A stretch of 64,000 nucleotides of DNA, taken from contig NZ_JAKOGG010000001.1 of NCBI RefSeq assembly GCF_022321485.1, positions 186,001-250,000 on the forward strand, read 5' to 3'. Source of the DNA: Shewanella electrica. GTDB lineage: Bacteria > Pseudomonadota > Gammaproteobacteria > Enterobacterales > Shewanellaceae. This document shows, one piece after another, positions 24,816 to 34,247 of the stretch. Position numbers and translations under genes: made by a program. The notes below the pieces were generated by a model, which had not been told where the DNA came from, searched no databases, and saw only the letters and a list, made by a program, of their open reading frames with translations. How positions within the stretch are numbered: position 1 is the stretch's first letter; each line of letters opens with the position of its first letter.

Positions 24816-26276
24816 TTAGGCCTTAACGGGAATGCGTTTCAATACGGCTAACAGTAATTCCCAATATTGGCCCACCGTGGTGATATTCACTTGCTCATCA
24901 GGGCTGTGTGGGTAACGAATGGTCGGGCCAATCGATACCATGTCCATGGTTGGATAAGGTTCTTTGAACAGACCGCACTCCAGACCGGCGTGGATCACCA
25001 TGATCACTGGTTCTTTGTGGTAAATATCTTGGTAGGTATCACGCACAATCGCCATCACTTCAGAGTTGTTGTCTGGTTTCCAACCAGGGTAAGCACCGCT
25101 GAATTTCACTTCCGCTTTAGCCAGTTTACCCAATGCAGCCAGTTGGCTGCAGACGTTATCGCGGCCTGAATCAATCAACGAGCGGATCAAACACAACACC
25201 ACAATGTTGTCGCTGTTTGTGGTGATTACGCCTAAGTTCAGTGACGTTTCAGTAACGCCCACCACTTCGTCGCTCATGCGGATCACGCCGTTAGGGCAGG
25301 CGTGTAGCACTGCTAACAGTTGTGTTTGCGTTGCCGCATCAAATTGCTCAGCAGGCAATGCTACTGGGCTGAGGCTGAATTTTACGTCGGCATCGGCTAC
25401 CGCCAGTTCTTGGCGCAGCACCGCTTGATAATCGCTAACGGCCAGCGCCAGTGCATCGGCTTTATCTGCGGCTACAGTAATGGTCGCTTGTGCTTCACGT
25501 GGAATGGCGTTACGCAGTGAGCCACCGGTGATGTTGCTCAGTGCCAGACCTAAATCATCAGCGTGATCAAACAGGAAGCGTGCCAGCAATTTGTTGGCAT
25601 TGCCGCGGCCTAAATGGATGTTAACGCCAGAGTGGCCGCCTTTCAGACCGGAGATTGTCAGCGTAAACGCTTGTGCGTTGCTGGCTGTGGCTTGTTTTAC
25701 TAACGGCAGGGTGAAGCTTGCGTCAACGCCGCCAGCACAACCCATGTAGATTTCGCCTTCCTGTTCGGAGTCGGTGTTGATCAGAATGTCGCCTTGCAAC
25801 ACGCCTGCTTGCAGACCAAATGCGCCAGTCATGCCAGCTTCTTCATCAATGGTCAGCAATACTTCCAACGGGCCGTGCGCAATGTCAGTGCTTTCTAAAA
25901 TCGCCAGTGCGGATGACATGCCGATGCCGTTGTCTGCCCCCAGCGTGGTGCCATTGGCTTTGACCCAGTCGCCATCAACCCAAGCTTCGATAGGGTCTTT
26001 GGTGAAGTCATGCACTTTATCGGCATTTGCTTGCGGCACCATATCCATATGCGCTTGAATCACTACGCCTTTACGGTCTTCCATACCTGCGGTAGCGGGC
26101 TTGCGGATGATCAGGTTGCCGGTGGCATCTTCAATCACAGTTAAACCGCGAGATTTAGCCCAATCTTGAATAAATTGGCTCAGTGCCGCTTCATGTTTAG
26201 ATGGACGAGGAATTGCACAGATTTTTTCAAACCATTGCCACAAAGGCTGGGGGGCTAATTGGCTGAGTTGAGACAC
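24816..26276 (-). CDS. pepD: Aminoacyl-histidine dipeptidase (peptidase D)
   Basis: A 486-aa zinc metallopeptidase of the M20 clan cleaving Xaa-His dipeptides such as carnosine in the cytosol. Metal-site blocks: VIQAHMDMVPQ, GADNGIG, TIDEEAGMTGAFGL, and LINTDSEQEGEIYMGCAGG; HAGLECGLF near the C-terminus. Length is the same as E. coli PepD (485 aa). It is monocistronic with a terminator behind it. Confidence 0.96.
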   Translation of the reverse strand: MSQLSQLAPQPLWQWFEKICAIPRPSKHEAALSQFIQDWAKSRGLTVIEDATGNLIIRKPATAGMEDRKGVVIQAHMDMVPQANADKVHDFTKDPIEAWVDGDWVKANGTTLGADNGIGMSSALAILESTDIAHGPLEVLLTIDEEAGMTGAFGLQAGVLQGDILINTDSEQEGEIYMGCAGGVDASFTLPLVKQATASNAQAFTLTISGLKGGHSGVNIHLGRGNANKLLARFLFDHADDLGLALSNITGGSLRNAIPREAQATITVAADKADALALAVSDYQAVLRQELAVADADVKFSLSPVALPAEQFDAATQTQLLAVLHACPNGVIRMSDEVVGVTETSLNLGVITTNSDNIVVLCLIRSLIDSGRDNVCSQLAALGKLAKAEVKFSGAYPGWKPDNNSEVMAIVRDTYQDIYHKEPVIMVIHAGLECGLFKEPYPTMDMVSIGPTIRYPHSPDEQVNITTVGQYWELLLAVLKRIPVKA

Positions 26277-26459
26277 ATTGGACTCCTGATAACTGAATTA
26301 AACACGGTCGCTGAGTTTGCTTCAGCGAAGATGGCGTCAGTCTATCACAAGTGAAAAGTGTTCGCGTTTGGCAAGCTGATCAAATTGTTTGCCGACTGCA
26401 AACAGGAATGAACAGTAGCGGCAGCAGGCGCAATGGTGGTGAGCACCTGCTGCGCGGCA

Positions 26460-28364
26460 TTAGATTTTAAAGCGGTTAACAATCATCACTAAACCATCGT
26501 TGATCTGCTCGATACCATTGGCGTTACGCAGAGAGTCTTGCCCTGAGTGATCCAGTTCGCCGACAATTTCGCTGATGGCAGACATATTGCGACTCACCTC
26601 TTTAGTGACGCAGCTTTGCTCCTCGGCGGCGGTGGCAATTTGGGTGCTCAAGGCGCTGATGTTGCTAATGAAGGCGATCAGCGTATCTAAGCTTTCTGCG
26701 ACTGCCGCCGAGCCAGAGGCTGTTTCTTGGCAGCGGTCTTTGGTCTCATCCATCGATTTCACCACTTGTTGGCTACCTCGCAGCAAACGCTCGATGGCTA
26801 GCTCAATCTCTTTGGTGCTCTCTTTGGTACGTGTTGCCAGTGAGCGCACTTCATCTGCCACGACCGCAAAACCGCGCCCTTGTTCGCCCGCCCGCGCCGC
26901 TTCAATGGCGGCGTTAAGCGCCAATAAGTTGGTTTGTTCGGCAATGTCACCAATAACATTCAAAATGGTACTGATGTTTTGTGTCTGGCCGTTCATCGCT
27001 TGCACATCGGCTACCGCTTTTTCCACATCGGCGATCAGTGCCGTCACCGTGGATTGCGCTTGAGAGAGAATATTGCGCGATTGTTCGCTGGTGTGATTGG
27101 CTTCTTCGGTCAACCTTGCGGTGTCAGCGGCATCGGTGGCCATGGAGTTGGCGGTGGCGTCCATCTCTTCAATTGCCGTGGCAATCTGTTCAGTCTCTTT
27201 CACGTGGTTTTGCAGAATATCGCTGTTAGCTGCCGCTTGGCTTTTTAATTGGCCGATACTTCCGTGCAGCGAGTGGGTGGAGCTTTTCACTTCGCCCATC
27301 ATCTGCTGCAAGCTGGCAATGAACAGGTTGACACCATTGGAGATTTTGCCAATGTCATCATCACTTTTCACTTCAAGGCGTTGGGTCAAATCGCCATTAC
27401 CACTGGAGAGATTCAGTATGGTATCACGCAGCGAAATGATCGGCCGATAGAGCACATTGACCAAGCCAAAAGCGATAAACACGCACAACACGGTGGCTAT
27501 CAAGGTGACGATAATCGCATTAGTACGCGCTTGCTCCAACGTGGCAAAGATCTCTGATTTCTCTAGCCCCAAGCCGTAATACCAATTTTTGTCGCCCACG
27601 CTGATACGATGGGAAAACATGGTTTTATCTTCGCCATTTAAGGTGTAGTCCACCATGGCATCATCACGACTAACCACAGTGTTAACGGTATCTTTAAACC
27701 ACGCATATTGATTGGCCTTTTGGCTGGTTTTAATGGCATCCGAAGAGGACGCAAGCAGCGTGGTGTCGTGGTTCAGAATAATTGCCACCGCGCCTGGCAT
27801 ATCGGCGGACGGTGCCACCAATTTGTTTAAAAATGACAATTCCAAATCAACGGAGATGGCGCCGCCCTTAACGCGGTTAACAATGGTTACCCAGTAGGCG
27901 CCATCGGTACCTTGATAAGGTTCGGTGACGGTCACATCACTGGCGCGCATGGCACTTTGATACCATGGCCGCTCGGTGACATTGCCGTTATATTTGTGAT
28001 TCGGCCAACTCGCGGTTGCTTGGTTCCAATAGCCGTCACCATTATCAAAGGCGATAACGGTGCTGCTGGAGTTCATTGCGTTAGCGACTAATTTGGTTAA
28101 CTCGATAATCTCATCGGGAGTGCCGCTGATTCCGGTATCTTTAAACTGTTGGGAGATCTTGCGAATACCGTTAACTTTTTCGTTGATCATCGCTTCGATG
28201 ACTTCGGCGCGTCCAGCCACATAGCTGCTACTTTGATTGACGATGGCGGCCGTTAAAGAAGACTTCTGTTGCAGGTAAAGAATCACGCTAGAAACCGCTA
28301 CGGATACAGCGACTAACAGCATAATGGAAAACATCAGCGCTTTTTTTAATCCGATTTGTTTCAT
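26460..28364 (-). CDS. Transmembrane chemoreceptor with double-Cache domain
   Basis: A 634-aa methyl-accepting chemotaxis protein. TM1 about 10-32, a periplasmic ligand domain of about 250 residues with Cache-type blocks ([25 protein letters not shown]), TM2 about 285-305, then HAMP ([27 protein letters not shown]) and a signalling domain with tip [32 protein letters not shown]. dCache receptors usually sense amino acids, purines or organic acids; nothing here fixes the ligand. Monocistronic. Confidence 0.93.
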   Translation of the reverse strand: MKQIGLKKALMFSIMLLVAVSVAVSSVILYLQQKSSLTAAIVNQSSSYVAGRAEVIEAMINEKVNGIRKISQQFKDTGISGTPDEIIELTKLVANAMNSSSTVIAFDNGDGYWNQATASWPNHKYNGNVTERPWYQSAMRASDVTVTEPYQGTDGAYWVTIVNRVKGGAISVDLELSFLNKLVAPSADMPGAVAIILNHDTTLLASSSDAIKTSQKANQYAWFKDTVNTVVSRDDAMVDYTLNGEDKTMFSHRISVGDKNWYYGLGLEKSEIFATLEQARTNAIIVTLIATVLCVFIAFGLVNVLYRPIISLRDTILNLSSGNGDLTQRLEVKSDDDIGKISNGVNLFIASLQQMMGEVKSSTHSLHGSIGQLKSQAAANSDILQNHVKETEQIATAIEEMDATANSMATDAADTARLTEEANHTSEQSRNILSQAQSTVTALIADVEKAVADVQAMNGQTQNISTILNVIGDIAEQTNLLALNAAIEAARAGEQGRGFAVVADEVRSLATRTKESTKEIELAIERLLRGSQQVVKSMDETKDRCQETASGSAAVAESLDTLIAFISNISALSTQIATAAEEQSCVTKEVSRNMSAISEIVGELDHSGQDSLRNANGIEQINDGLVMIVNRFKI

Positions 28365-28512
28365 TTAAAAGTCTCCGACAGTGCTGAAATAGTGTTACCA
28401 GATCAAGTCTAGTTGCAATTGGCGATATTTCATTATCGGCAGCTATCGGAAAATCTGAATGAATTTCCAACAGTTAAAGCTGTTAACTGTGAGGAAAATC
28501 TATAATGCAGCG

Positions 28513-28941
28513 CTAATCGGTATACAGCTGATTTTCGAAATAGCTTTCGATAATCAATACCGCTGAAACCGAATCAACTTGCCCTTTAGATAGGGCTTTG
28601 TAACCACCGTATTCAAACAGGCGAGCTTTAGCATCTGCGGTGGTTAAGCGTTCATCTTGGGTAGCGATTGGCACGCCAAAACGACCATGAATGCGGTTAG
28701 CAAATTTGCGCGCCCGCTGGGTCATCTCTTGTTCGGTGCCATCCATATTGAGGGGGAGGCCAACCACGACGATATCGGGTTGCCATTCTTTGATTAGTGC
28801 TTCAATCAGCGACCAATCGGGAGTGCCGTCAGTGGCTTTGAGGGCTTTTAATGGTTGAGCGCTGCCAGTAATCGCTTGGCCGATGGCAACACCGATACTT
28901 TTGGTGCCAAAATCAAAACCTAAAATGGTGTTGGACGACAT
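28513..28941 (-). CDS. ruvX: RuvX / YqgF pre-16S rRNA nuclease
   Basis: A 142-aa RNase H-fold protein, the RuvX/YqgF family, acting in 16S rRNA 5'-end maturation and described as a Holliday-junction resolvase-like nuclease. [15 protein letters not shown] at the N-terminus holds the first catalytic aspartate; [16 protein letters not shown] and [12 protein letters not shown] contain further conserved acidic residues. It is downstream of yqgE with a 41-nt gap, the conserved yqgE-ruvX pair. Confidence 0.95.
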   Translation of the reverse strand: MSSNTILGFDFGTKSIGVAIGQAITGSAQPLKALKATDGTPDWSLIEALIKEWQPDIVVVGLPLNMDGTEQEMTQRARKFANRIHGRFGVPIATQDERLTTADAKARLFEYGGYKALSKGQVDSVSAVLIIESYFENQLYTD

Positions 28942-28982
28942 TGACTCACATTCCTTACAACGGCGCGTTTAACAGAGAGTTA

Positions 28983-29543
28983 TTAAGCGTGGCCGACATC
29001 AGTCGACATCTGCCAAAGATCAAATCCCAGTGATTTGGTGGCGGCTTCCCAACGTTCTTCGTAGGGCGTATCAAACAGCAGTTCTGCCGTGGCAGGAATG
29101 GTCAGCCAAGAGTTTTCTGCTAACTCTTGCTCAAGCTGATTGCGGCTCCAACCGGCATAACCCAGTACCACCAAACAGTGTTTCGGTGCTTTGTTAGTGC
29201 CTATCGCGGCCAATACGTCACGGGAGCTGGTCAGCATGATGTCGTCAGAAATTTTACTGCTGTTGGCCCAGTTGGGCTGGGTGGTGTGCAGCACAAAACC
29301 GCGCTCAGGATTGACTGGACCACCGACGAGCACTTGTTGCTCTGCGGACGCTTCCAACTGCTGCTCATCGGTAAATTCCAACTGCGCCAGTAGCTCTTCC
29401 ACATCGATACCAATGGGGCGATTCACCATAATGCCCATCGCGCCTTTCTCATCGTGTTCACAGATGTAGATCAATGACCGCTCAAAGAACGAATCATTCA
29501 ATGACGGCATGGCAATTAAAAAGTGATTCTGCAAACTTTCCAT
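28983..29543 (-). CDS. yqgE: YqgE/AlgH family protein (DUF179)
   Basis: A 186-aa conserved protein of unknown biochemical role. [38 protein letters not shown] is the family N-terminus, and [15 protein letters not shown] a second signature. I set the start at ATG 29543 because AGGAG stands about 7 nt upstream and the length equals E. coli YqgE (187 aa); a longer frame reaches 29585 but overlaps yciH. First part of the yqgE-ruvX pair. Confidence 0.93.
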   Translation of the reverse strand: MESLQNHFLIAMPSLNDSFFERSLIYICEHDEKGAMGIMVNRPIGIDVEELLAQLEFTDEQQLEASAEQQVLVGGPVNPERGFVLHTTQPNWANSSKISDDIMLTSSRDVLAAIGTNKAPKHCLVVLGYAGWSRNQLEQELAENSWLTIPATAELLFDTPYEERWEAATKSLGFDLWQMSTDVGHA

Positions 29544-29571
29544 TAAACAGCTCCTACCTAAATGATGGCTA

Positions 29572-29901
29572 TTAACCGCCAGCAAGCTTCACCTGATAGC
29601 CGAGCTTTTCTAACAGGGATTTTAGTTGTTCGCGATTGTCGGTTTGAACTTCGATAGTAAAGTCTTTTACGGTGCCACCACAACCACACTGTTTTTTTAG
29701 TTTTTGTGCCAATAGCTTGAGTGCATCAGCATCTAATCCTAAACCGGTGATAACGGACACCCCTTTACCTTTACGACCTTTGCTATCGCGATGAATACGC
29801 ACAACGCCATCACCCTGAGGAATTTCTACTGGGGCTTCTGGTTGCTCAATGCGCCCTTTATCTGTGCTATACACCAGCAACACATTGGGATCTATCTTCA
29901 T
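29572..29901 (-). CDS. yciH: SUI1-domain translation factor YciH
   Basis: A 109-aa homologue of eukaryotic eIF1. The SUI1 domain covers about 30-105, with the [17 protein letters not shown] basic loop and [19 protein letters not shown]. The family affects start-site fidelity on the small ribosomal subunit, though the bacterial protein is not essential. It sits 28 nt upstream of yqgE and may share its transcript. Confidence 0.93.
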   Translation of the reverse strand: MKIDPNVLLVYSTDKGRIEQPEAPVEIPQGDGVVRIHRDSKGRKGKGVSVITGLGLDADALKLLAQKLKKQCGCGGTVKDFTIEVQTDNREQLKSLLEKLGYQVKLAGG

Positions 29902-29992
29902 GACATGCTCAGTTGTTACGTTTAATTGGCCGATTTTAGCAGATTTTTAGTGGCTACCGCAGTAACTGACTATCTTCACAACAGGCGCAAAG

Positions 29993-30017
29993 AAAAAAAC
30001 CGCTTCATTTGAAGCGG
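29993..30017 (-). terminator. Minus-strand terminator
   Basis: Perfect stem CCGCTTCA / TGAAGCGG with a 2-nt gap at the apex; the minus strand continues with seven T. It is about 150 nt beyond the small membrane protein gene at 30165, and is the first terminator it would meet. Confidence 0.7.
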
Positions 30018-30164
30018 CGCAGTCATCTCAAGGGTGCAGGGAGTAAGATGAAAGTTGGTGCATTAAGCGCTGTTGAGCGTTGCGGCGGGGTGTGCAACCA
30101 ACCAAGCGTGAATGTGGCTCCGTTGATGAGCTAAATCATCGCCTGTGCGCAACAGCACTTAAAA

Positions 30165-30485
30165 TTAGTCGAGCATAATGCCTAGCATAACGCTGGCGAC
30201 AGAAAGCAAAGCCAGTGGTGGCAAGGCGTTACGCCATTTGGGGATCAACAGCACCATTGGCGTTGCCACAAAACTTACCATCGCTAGACTCAAAAATGAG
30301 AAGGGCATTGAAAATGCTTTAACCGCAACCCAAGCCATAACAATCAAGGGGAGAATCATCAACAGCTTAGGTTGACTGATTGCCGTCAACCCCGACGCAC
30401 GCGGTTCTGCTTCAGCGTTTGCGTGCTGTGGTGTGAACAGAAACATCAAACTTGCAATAATTACCATGCTTACAATCCATGCCAT
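30165..30485 (-). CDS. Small Fur-regulated inner-membrane protein
   Basis: A 106-aa, very hydrophobic protein with three to four membrane segments (about 3-19, 45-63, 65-84 and 91-105), separated by a polar loop rich in A, E and R. I do not recognise the family. ATG 30485 has GGGAG 9 nt upstream; a TTG further out at 30512 is not credible. A near-consensus Fur box lies 30 nt upstream of the start, so iron limitation probably induces it. Position and size fit a small accessory protein of metal uptake, but no transporter gene is adjacent. Confidence 0.65.
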   Translation of the reverse strand: MAWIVSMVIIASLMFLFTPQHANAEAEPRASGLTAISQPKLLMILPLIVMAWVAVKAFSMPFSFLSLAMVSFVATPMVLLIPKWRNALPPLALLSVASVMLGIMLD

Positions 30486-30514
30486 GAGCCAGCACTCCCG
30501 TGTGTTGAACAATT

Positions 30515-30533
30515 AATGATAATCATTATCATT
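30515..30533. promoter_or_regulatory. Fur box
   Basis: AATGATAATCATTATCATT, a nearly perfect 19-bp palindrome containing the GATAAT/ATTATC core of the Fur consensus. It is 30 nt upstream of the small membrane protein gene and about 130 nt from the divergent DUF4136 gene. Confidence 0.8.
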
Positions 30534-30660
30534 TAAAAAATAAAAATTGCAATGGCTAATTGGAAATTATTCGATACTTAATTGCAGTTGTAGATTACTA
30601 GCACTGGCGGTAAGCTGGTGTGGTTACGCAATAGACGATCAAAGCAACTAGGTGATTTTT

Positions 30661-31209
30661 ATGAAATATCTAATGTTAGCCGCCGTAGCGTTAGTCCTGT
30701 CTGGCTGTGCCTCAGTCAATACTGGCTGGGATTACGACCCAGCTGCCAATTTTTCGCAGTATAAAACCTATGCTTGGGTTGATGACAAAGTGTCGGCTGA
30801 AGAGTACCAGCAAGATGGTTTACTAGCGCAGCGCGTACATAACGCCGTCGACAAAGAGTTAGCCGCTAAAGGCTTTGTTAAAGTCGCACCAGAAGAGGCG
30901 CAATTGCTGGTGAACTACTTAACTAAAATTAGCAAACAAGCCACGGTAGATACTTTTAATGCTGGCGCTGGTTATGGCCCATATTGGTATCGCGGTTGGT
31001 GGGGGGCTAGCAATTCATACTCACAAGTGCGTGAGTACGAAGTTGGTAGCTTAGTGCTAGATTTAGTTGATGCCAAAACCAGCCAGCTGGTATGGCGTGG
31101 TACCGCTAAAAACATCGTGCGTGAGTACAAAACGCCCGAACAGCGCATCAATAAAGTGAACCAAGCCGCGCAAGCGATTTTGGAAAACTTCCCTCCTAAA
31201 GCACAATAA
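30661..31209 (+). CDS. DUF4136 lipoprotein
   Basis: A 182-aa predicted lipoprotein. The signal peptide MKYLMLAAVALVLSGC has lipobox LSGC. The body contains the DUF4136 pattern FSQYKTYAWVDD, then AAKGFVKVAPEEAQLLVNY, and a C-terminal SLVLDLVDAKTSQLVWRGTAK. An unusual GAGYGPYWYRGWWGAS aromatic stretch lies in the middle. Function unknown. ATG 30661 is chosen because AGGTGA precedes it and it begins the signal sequence. Confidence 0.85.
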   Translation: MKYLMLAAVALVLSGCASVNTGWDYDPAANFSQYKTYAWVDDKVSAEEYQQDGLLAQRVHNAVDKELAAKGFVKVAPEEAQLLVNYLTKISKQATVDTFNAGAGYGPYWYRGWWGASNSYSQVREYEVGSLVLDLVDAKTSQLVWRGTAKNIVREYKTPEQRINKVNQAAQAILENFPPKAQ

Positions 31210-31227
31210 TTGCAGTGTGAATAATTG

Positions 31228-31256
31228 AGGCTGGCCGTTATGTGTCAGCCTTTTTT
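31228..31256 (+). terminator. Terminator after DUF4136 gene
   Basis: Stem AGGCTG / CAGCCT with a 12-nt loop followed by TTTTTT. Confidence 0.65.
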
Positions 31257-31460
31257 ATTAATATCCGCACAAATACTCCGTATTTAAACAGCAAAAACTA
31301 GGTTTTAATAACCGACAACTATAATTCATCGCACCTTGGTGAGACTTTTGGAGTGAATAATTCGCCACTACGCGGTAAGTTAACGCGGGTATTTGCCCGA
31401 TGTTGCGCTTCAATACAGATTCAACTTGGATAAGAGCAAGATTCATATAGGAGCATGTGA

Positions 31461-32291
31461 ATGGAAAACCTGAAGAGTTTTATGGAACAACTGCCTGATC
31501 TGGTGATGGCCTATGGCATTAAGGTCATCTTCGCCATCATTATTTTCTACATTGGTAAATATTTCGCCTCACTATCGAAGCGCATTACAGTGAATGTGCT
31601 CAGTCGCAAAGTCGATAAAACCGTATCATTGTTTGTGGCTAACCTCGCTTGGGCGGTAGTGTTCACCTTTACTATCATCGCTACCTTAGGGCAGCTGGGT
31701 ATTCAAACCGCATCGCTAGTGGCTATTCTCGGTGCCGCCGGTTTAGCGGTTGGCTTAGCCTTACAAGGTTCACTATCTAACTTTGCATCTGGCGTGTTGT
31801 TGGTGATGTTTCGCCCATGTCGTGCTGGCGATTATATTGAAGCAGCCGGTGTGGCGGGCGTGGTGGACGAGATCACTATCTTTGCGACACGTTTAAAGAC
31901 TCCAGATAACAAAATCATCACCTTACCTAACTCCTCGTTAATGAATGGCAGTATCACTAACTTTTCGATGATGAGCACGCGTCGTTTAGATTTAGTGATT
32001 GGTGTGTCTTATGACGCGGATATTAAAAAAGCGAAACAGCTGCTGATTGAGATCCTTGAGAACAACGAAAAGGTATTGAAAGACCCTGCTTATACCGTGG
32101 GGTTAAATGACCTAGCGGATTCTTCTATCAATTTTGTGGTGCGTCCTTGGGTGAACTCTGCCGACTTCTTGGCGACCCGTTTTGCATTGTTAGAAACCAT
32201 TAAGCTGACCTTTGATGAGCACGGCATTGGTATTCCTTATCCGCAAATGGATATTCACGTCAAAGAGCTACCAAGCACACCAACGCATTAG
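31461..32291 (+). CDS. mscS: Small-conductance mechanosensitive channel
   Basis: A 276-aa MscS-type channel that opens under membrane tension to release solutes on hypo-osmotic shock. Three membrane helices; TM3 pore helix VAILGAAGLAVGLALQGSLSNFASGV with the G/A packing pattern, then FRPCRAGDYIEAAGVAGVVDEI (beta domain) and LPNSSLMNGSITNFS. Length near E. coli MscS (286 aa). ATG 31461 follows AGGAG. Its stop is 49 nt before tpx. Confidence 0.95.
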   Translation: MENLKSFMEQLPDLVMAYGIKVIFAIIIFYIGKYFASLSKRITVNVLSRKVDKTVSLFVANLAWAVVFTFTIIATLGQLGIQTASLVAILGAAGLAVGLALQGSLSNFASGVLLVMFRPCRAGDYIEAAGVAGVVDEITIFATRLKTPDNKIITLPNSSLMNGSITNFSMMSTRRLDLVIGVSYDADIKKAKQLLIEILENNEKVLKDPAYTVGLNDLADSSINFVVRPWVNSADFLATRFALLETIKLTFDEHGIGIPYPQMDIHVKELPSTPTH

Positions 32292-32340
32292 TTTTAGCCA
32301 AGCGGGTAGTAGGTTACCCGCTTTTCTACAGGAGAACGTT

Positions 32341-32910
32341 ATGAAAGCAGTATGGCAAAGCTGTGGCTTGTTATTAGCAACAGTATTGGCAACCTCAACG
32401 ATGGCTGCCGAAGTGACTATGGGCGGTAAGCCTGTGACCTTGGCGGGAGAACTGCCACATGTGGGGCAAGCAGCACCAACATTTAAAGTGGTTGATGATA
32501 AGTTTGCCCCCGTATCATTGGCGGACTTTAAAGGTAAAACCGTGCTGATCAGTGCGGTGCCGAGTTTAGATACAGGGGTGTGTGCTCTGCAAACTAAACG
32601 CTTCAACAAAGAAGTGGCTAACTTTGATAACAACGTTGTGATGCTGACCATCAGTGAAGATTTGCCGTTTGCGCAAAAGCGTTTCTGCAAAGTGGAAAAC
32701 GTGGACAAAATCAAAGTGCTGTCTGATTCTGTTTGGCGCGATTTTGCCGCGCAATATGGCTTGATGATCCCTGATATGGGCTTATTAGCGCGGGCGATTT
32801 TCATCATTGATAGCGAAGGCAAGTTGCAGTATCAAGAGCTAGTGGCCGATGTATCGCACCATCCCGATTATGATAAGGCGCTGGCTGAGCTGAAAAAGAT
32901 TAGCCAGTAA
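32341..32910 (+). CDS. tpx: Thiol peroxidase with signal peptide
   Basis: A 189-aa atypical 2-Cys peroxiredoxin reducing hydroperoxides. PSLDTGVCALQTKRFN holds the peroxidatic cysteine and KRFCKVENV the resolving cysteine, as in E. coli Tpx (168 aa). It has an N-terminal extension, MKAVWQSCGLLLATVLATSTMAAE, that looks like a Sec signal peptide, so this enzyme is probably periplasmic. ATG 32341 follows CAGGAG. A longer open frame upstream overlaps mscS and is not real. A terminator follows. Confidence 0.93.
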   Translation: MKAVWQSCGLLLATVLATSTMAAEVTMGGKPVTLAGELPHVGQAAPTFKVVDDKFAPVSLADFKGKTVLISAVPSLDTGVCALQTKRFNKEVANFDNNVVMLTISEDLPFAQKRFCKVENVDKIKVLSDSVWRDFAAQYGLMIPDMGLLARAIFIIDSEGKLQYQELVADVSHHPDYDKALAELKKISQ

Positions 32911-32926
32911 TGCACTGAAAACCAAG

Positions 32927-32952
32927 AAAGCGCCTTGCGAGGCGCTTTTTTA
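32927..32952 (+). terminator. Terminator after tpx
   Basis: Stem AAAGCGCC / GGCGCTTT with a TTGCGA loop, then a T run. Confidence 0.88.
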
Positions 32953-33133
32953 ATGGCTGCCAACAGGCTAAATCAGCTTGGTGCGCGCACAATCAGTTGA
33001 CTGCCGTATGTTTGCCTTCTGGCGCTAATGAACTCTTGCTCGCGCAGATGGTACCGACGCAGATTGACGTGAAGACGTTGGTGCACAGTGCTGAGATGTT
33101 TTTACTGGGGGAAGATTGGTAAATTTCAGGCAT

Positions 33134-33156
33134 AAAAAAAGCCACATCAATGTGGC
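33134..33156 (-). terminator. Terminator of the tRNA operon
   Basis: On the minus strand, stem GCCACA(T) / TGTGGC followed by seven T, 8-10 nt after the 3' end of tRNA-Thr. Confidence 0.85.
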
Positions 33157-33164
33157 CTTAAAAA

Positions 33165-33240
<76 letters not shown>

Positions 33241-33246
33241 AACAAG

Positions 33247-33322
33247 TGGTGCCCGAACCCGGAATCGAACCAGGGACACGCGGATTTTCAATCCGCTGCT
33301 CTACCAACTGAGCTATTCGGGC
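33247..33322 (-). tRNA. tRNA-Phe (anticodon GAA)
   Basis: A 76-nt cloverleaf with encoded CCA. Acceptor GCCCGAA / TTCGGGC, D-arm GCTC-AGTTGGTA-GAGC, anticodon arm GCGGA-TTGAAAA-TCCGC with anticodon GAA (Phe), T-loop TTCGATT. First gene of the two-tRNA operon. Confidence 0.97.
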
Positions 33323-33397
33323 AACTGATGATTTTCGTTATCAGTTTTTACTGCAACATTTCAAGCTGTTTGCCTGTCCTGTCGAAGTGGTGCGTAT

Positions 33398-33425
33398 CTT
33401 ATAGCGGGTCTTTTGCGGGCGCAAC
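33398..33425 (-). promoter_or_regulatory. tRNA operon promoter
   Basis: On the minus strand, -35 TTGCGC or GTTGCG, a 15-16 nt spacer, and -10 TATAAG followed by a GC-rich discriminator (ATACGCACC), the pattern of stringently controlled stable-RNA promoters, about 75 nt before tRNA-Phe. Confidence 0.5.
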
Positions 33426-33480
33426 CCCTTTTTAAATTTGTTGGATTCATTCGCTTAGTTAATGCACAAAACGGCAGTTT

Positions 33481-33588
33481 ATGGGGAAATATTCACCCAT
33501 ATTGCTGATTAAGTTCACTAAAGCGGTGTTTGGCAGTGTCATTGCGTTAGGTGCTGCTGGGTGGCTGGGCATTAATTGCGCGATTTGA
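33481..33588 (+). CDS. Candidate small membrane protein (35 aa)
   Basis: An ATG-started frame of 36 codons: a basic N-terminus (MGKYSPILLIKFTKA) followed by a single hydrophobic helix (VFGSVIALGAAGWLGINCAI). The layout fits a one-pass small membrane protein. No convincing ribosome site precedes the ATG and no homologue is known to me, so it may be a chance frame. It lies in the 370-nt gap between the tRNAs and the cytochrome b561 gene. Confidence 0.3.
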   Translation: MGKYSPILLIKFTKAVFGSVIALGAAGWLGINCAI

Positions 33589-33691
33589 TTAAGTTTTTCG
33601 TTTTTTAGAATAATATGAACGAAATTTGTTGATATTAGCGCAAGTGATAATCGATATTATATGCAACATTGTTTTCACATGGGGTCGGTGA

Positions 33692-34243
33692 ATGTTTCGA
33701 AATACACGGCAGGGGTACGGTTTAGTCGCGATTACTGCGCATTGGCTATCAGCCGTGATAGTCATTGGCCTGTTCGCCTTGGGGTATTGGATGGTACAGC
33801 TTAGCTATTACAGCGATTGGTACCATACCGCACCATACATCCATAAGAGTGTGGGTGTGCTGTTGTTTGCCGCCACATTGCTGCGGTTGTTATGGCGCTT
33901 TACTAATCCCAAAGTGGCTGATGTTGAAGGGCAAAGCCGTTTAGTGCGGCTCGCCGCTAAATTAGGGCACGCTGCGCTTTACCTGTTATTGCTGTTGATC
34001 ATGATCAGTGGTTTGTTGATCTCAACTGCGGATGGTCGCGGTGTCGAGGTATTCAACTGGTTTGTGGTGCCAAGTGCTGGCGAGTTATTTGCCGAACAGG
34101 CTGATCGTTCTGGCATGGTGCATCAGTATGCTGCTTATCTATTAATTGGCTTGGTGGTGGTGCACGCGTTAGCCGCGCTGAAACACCATTTTATCGACAA
34201 GGATCAAACGCTGATCCGTATGCTTAAACCTAACAGAGGATAA
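33692..34243 (+). CDS. Cytochrome b561-type membrane protein
   Basis: A 183-aa four-helix di-heme cytochrome of the CybB/YodB family. Heme-ligand histidines are visible: ITAHWLSA in TM1, [12 protein letters not shown] in TM2, and [10 protein letters not shown] and [12 protein letters not shown] in the last helix. The family passes electrons from quinol, for instance to or from superoxide in the CybB case. It is 4 nt upstream of yceI, a common pairing suggesting joint action with a quinone-binding protein. Confidence 0.9.
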   Translation: MFRNTRQGYGLVAITAHWLSAVIVIGLFALGYWMVQLSYYSDWYHTAPYIHKSVGVLLFAATLLRLLWRFTNPKVADVEGQSRLVRLAAKLGHAALYLLLLLIMISGLLISTADGRGVEVFNWFVVPSAGELFAEQADRSGMVHQYAAYLLIGLVVVHALAALKHHFIDKDQTLIRMLKPNRG

Positions 34244-34247
34244 AAAG

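Noticed and set aside
30048-30134. 28-codon frame with AGGGAG in front
   Set aside because: It has a ribosome-like sequence but no conserved character and is next to a terminator on the other strand; chance cannot be excluded.
32268-32822. 184-aa minus-strand frame
   Set aside because: It lies antisense to tpx and mscS, both clearly real, and has no family features.
33640-33665. Fur-like box upstream of cytochrome b561 (GATAATCGATATTAT)
   Set aside because: Only a partial palindrome with several deviations from the Fur consensus; not strong enough to call.
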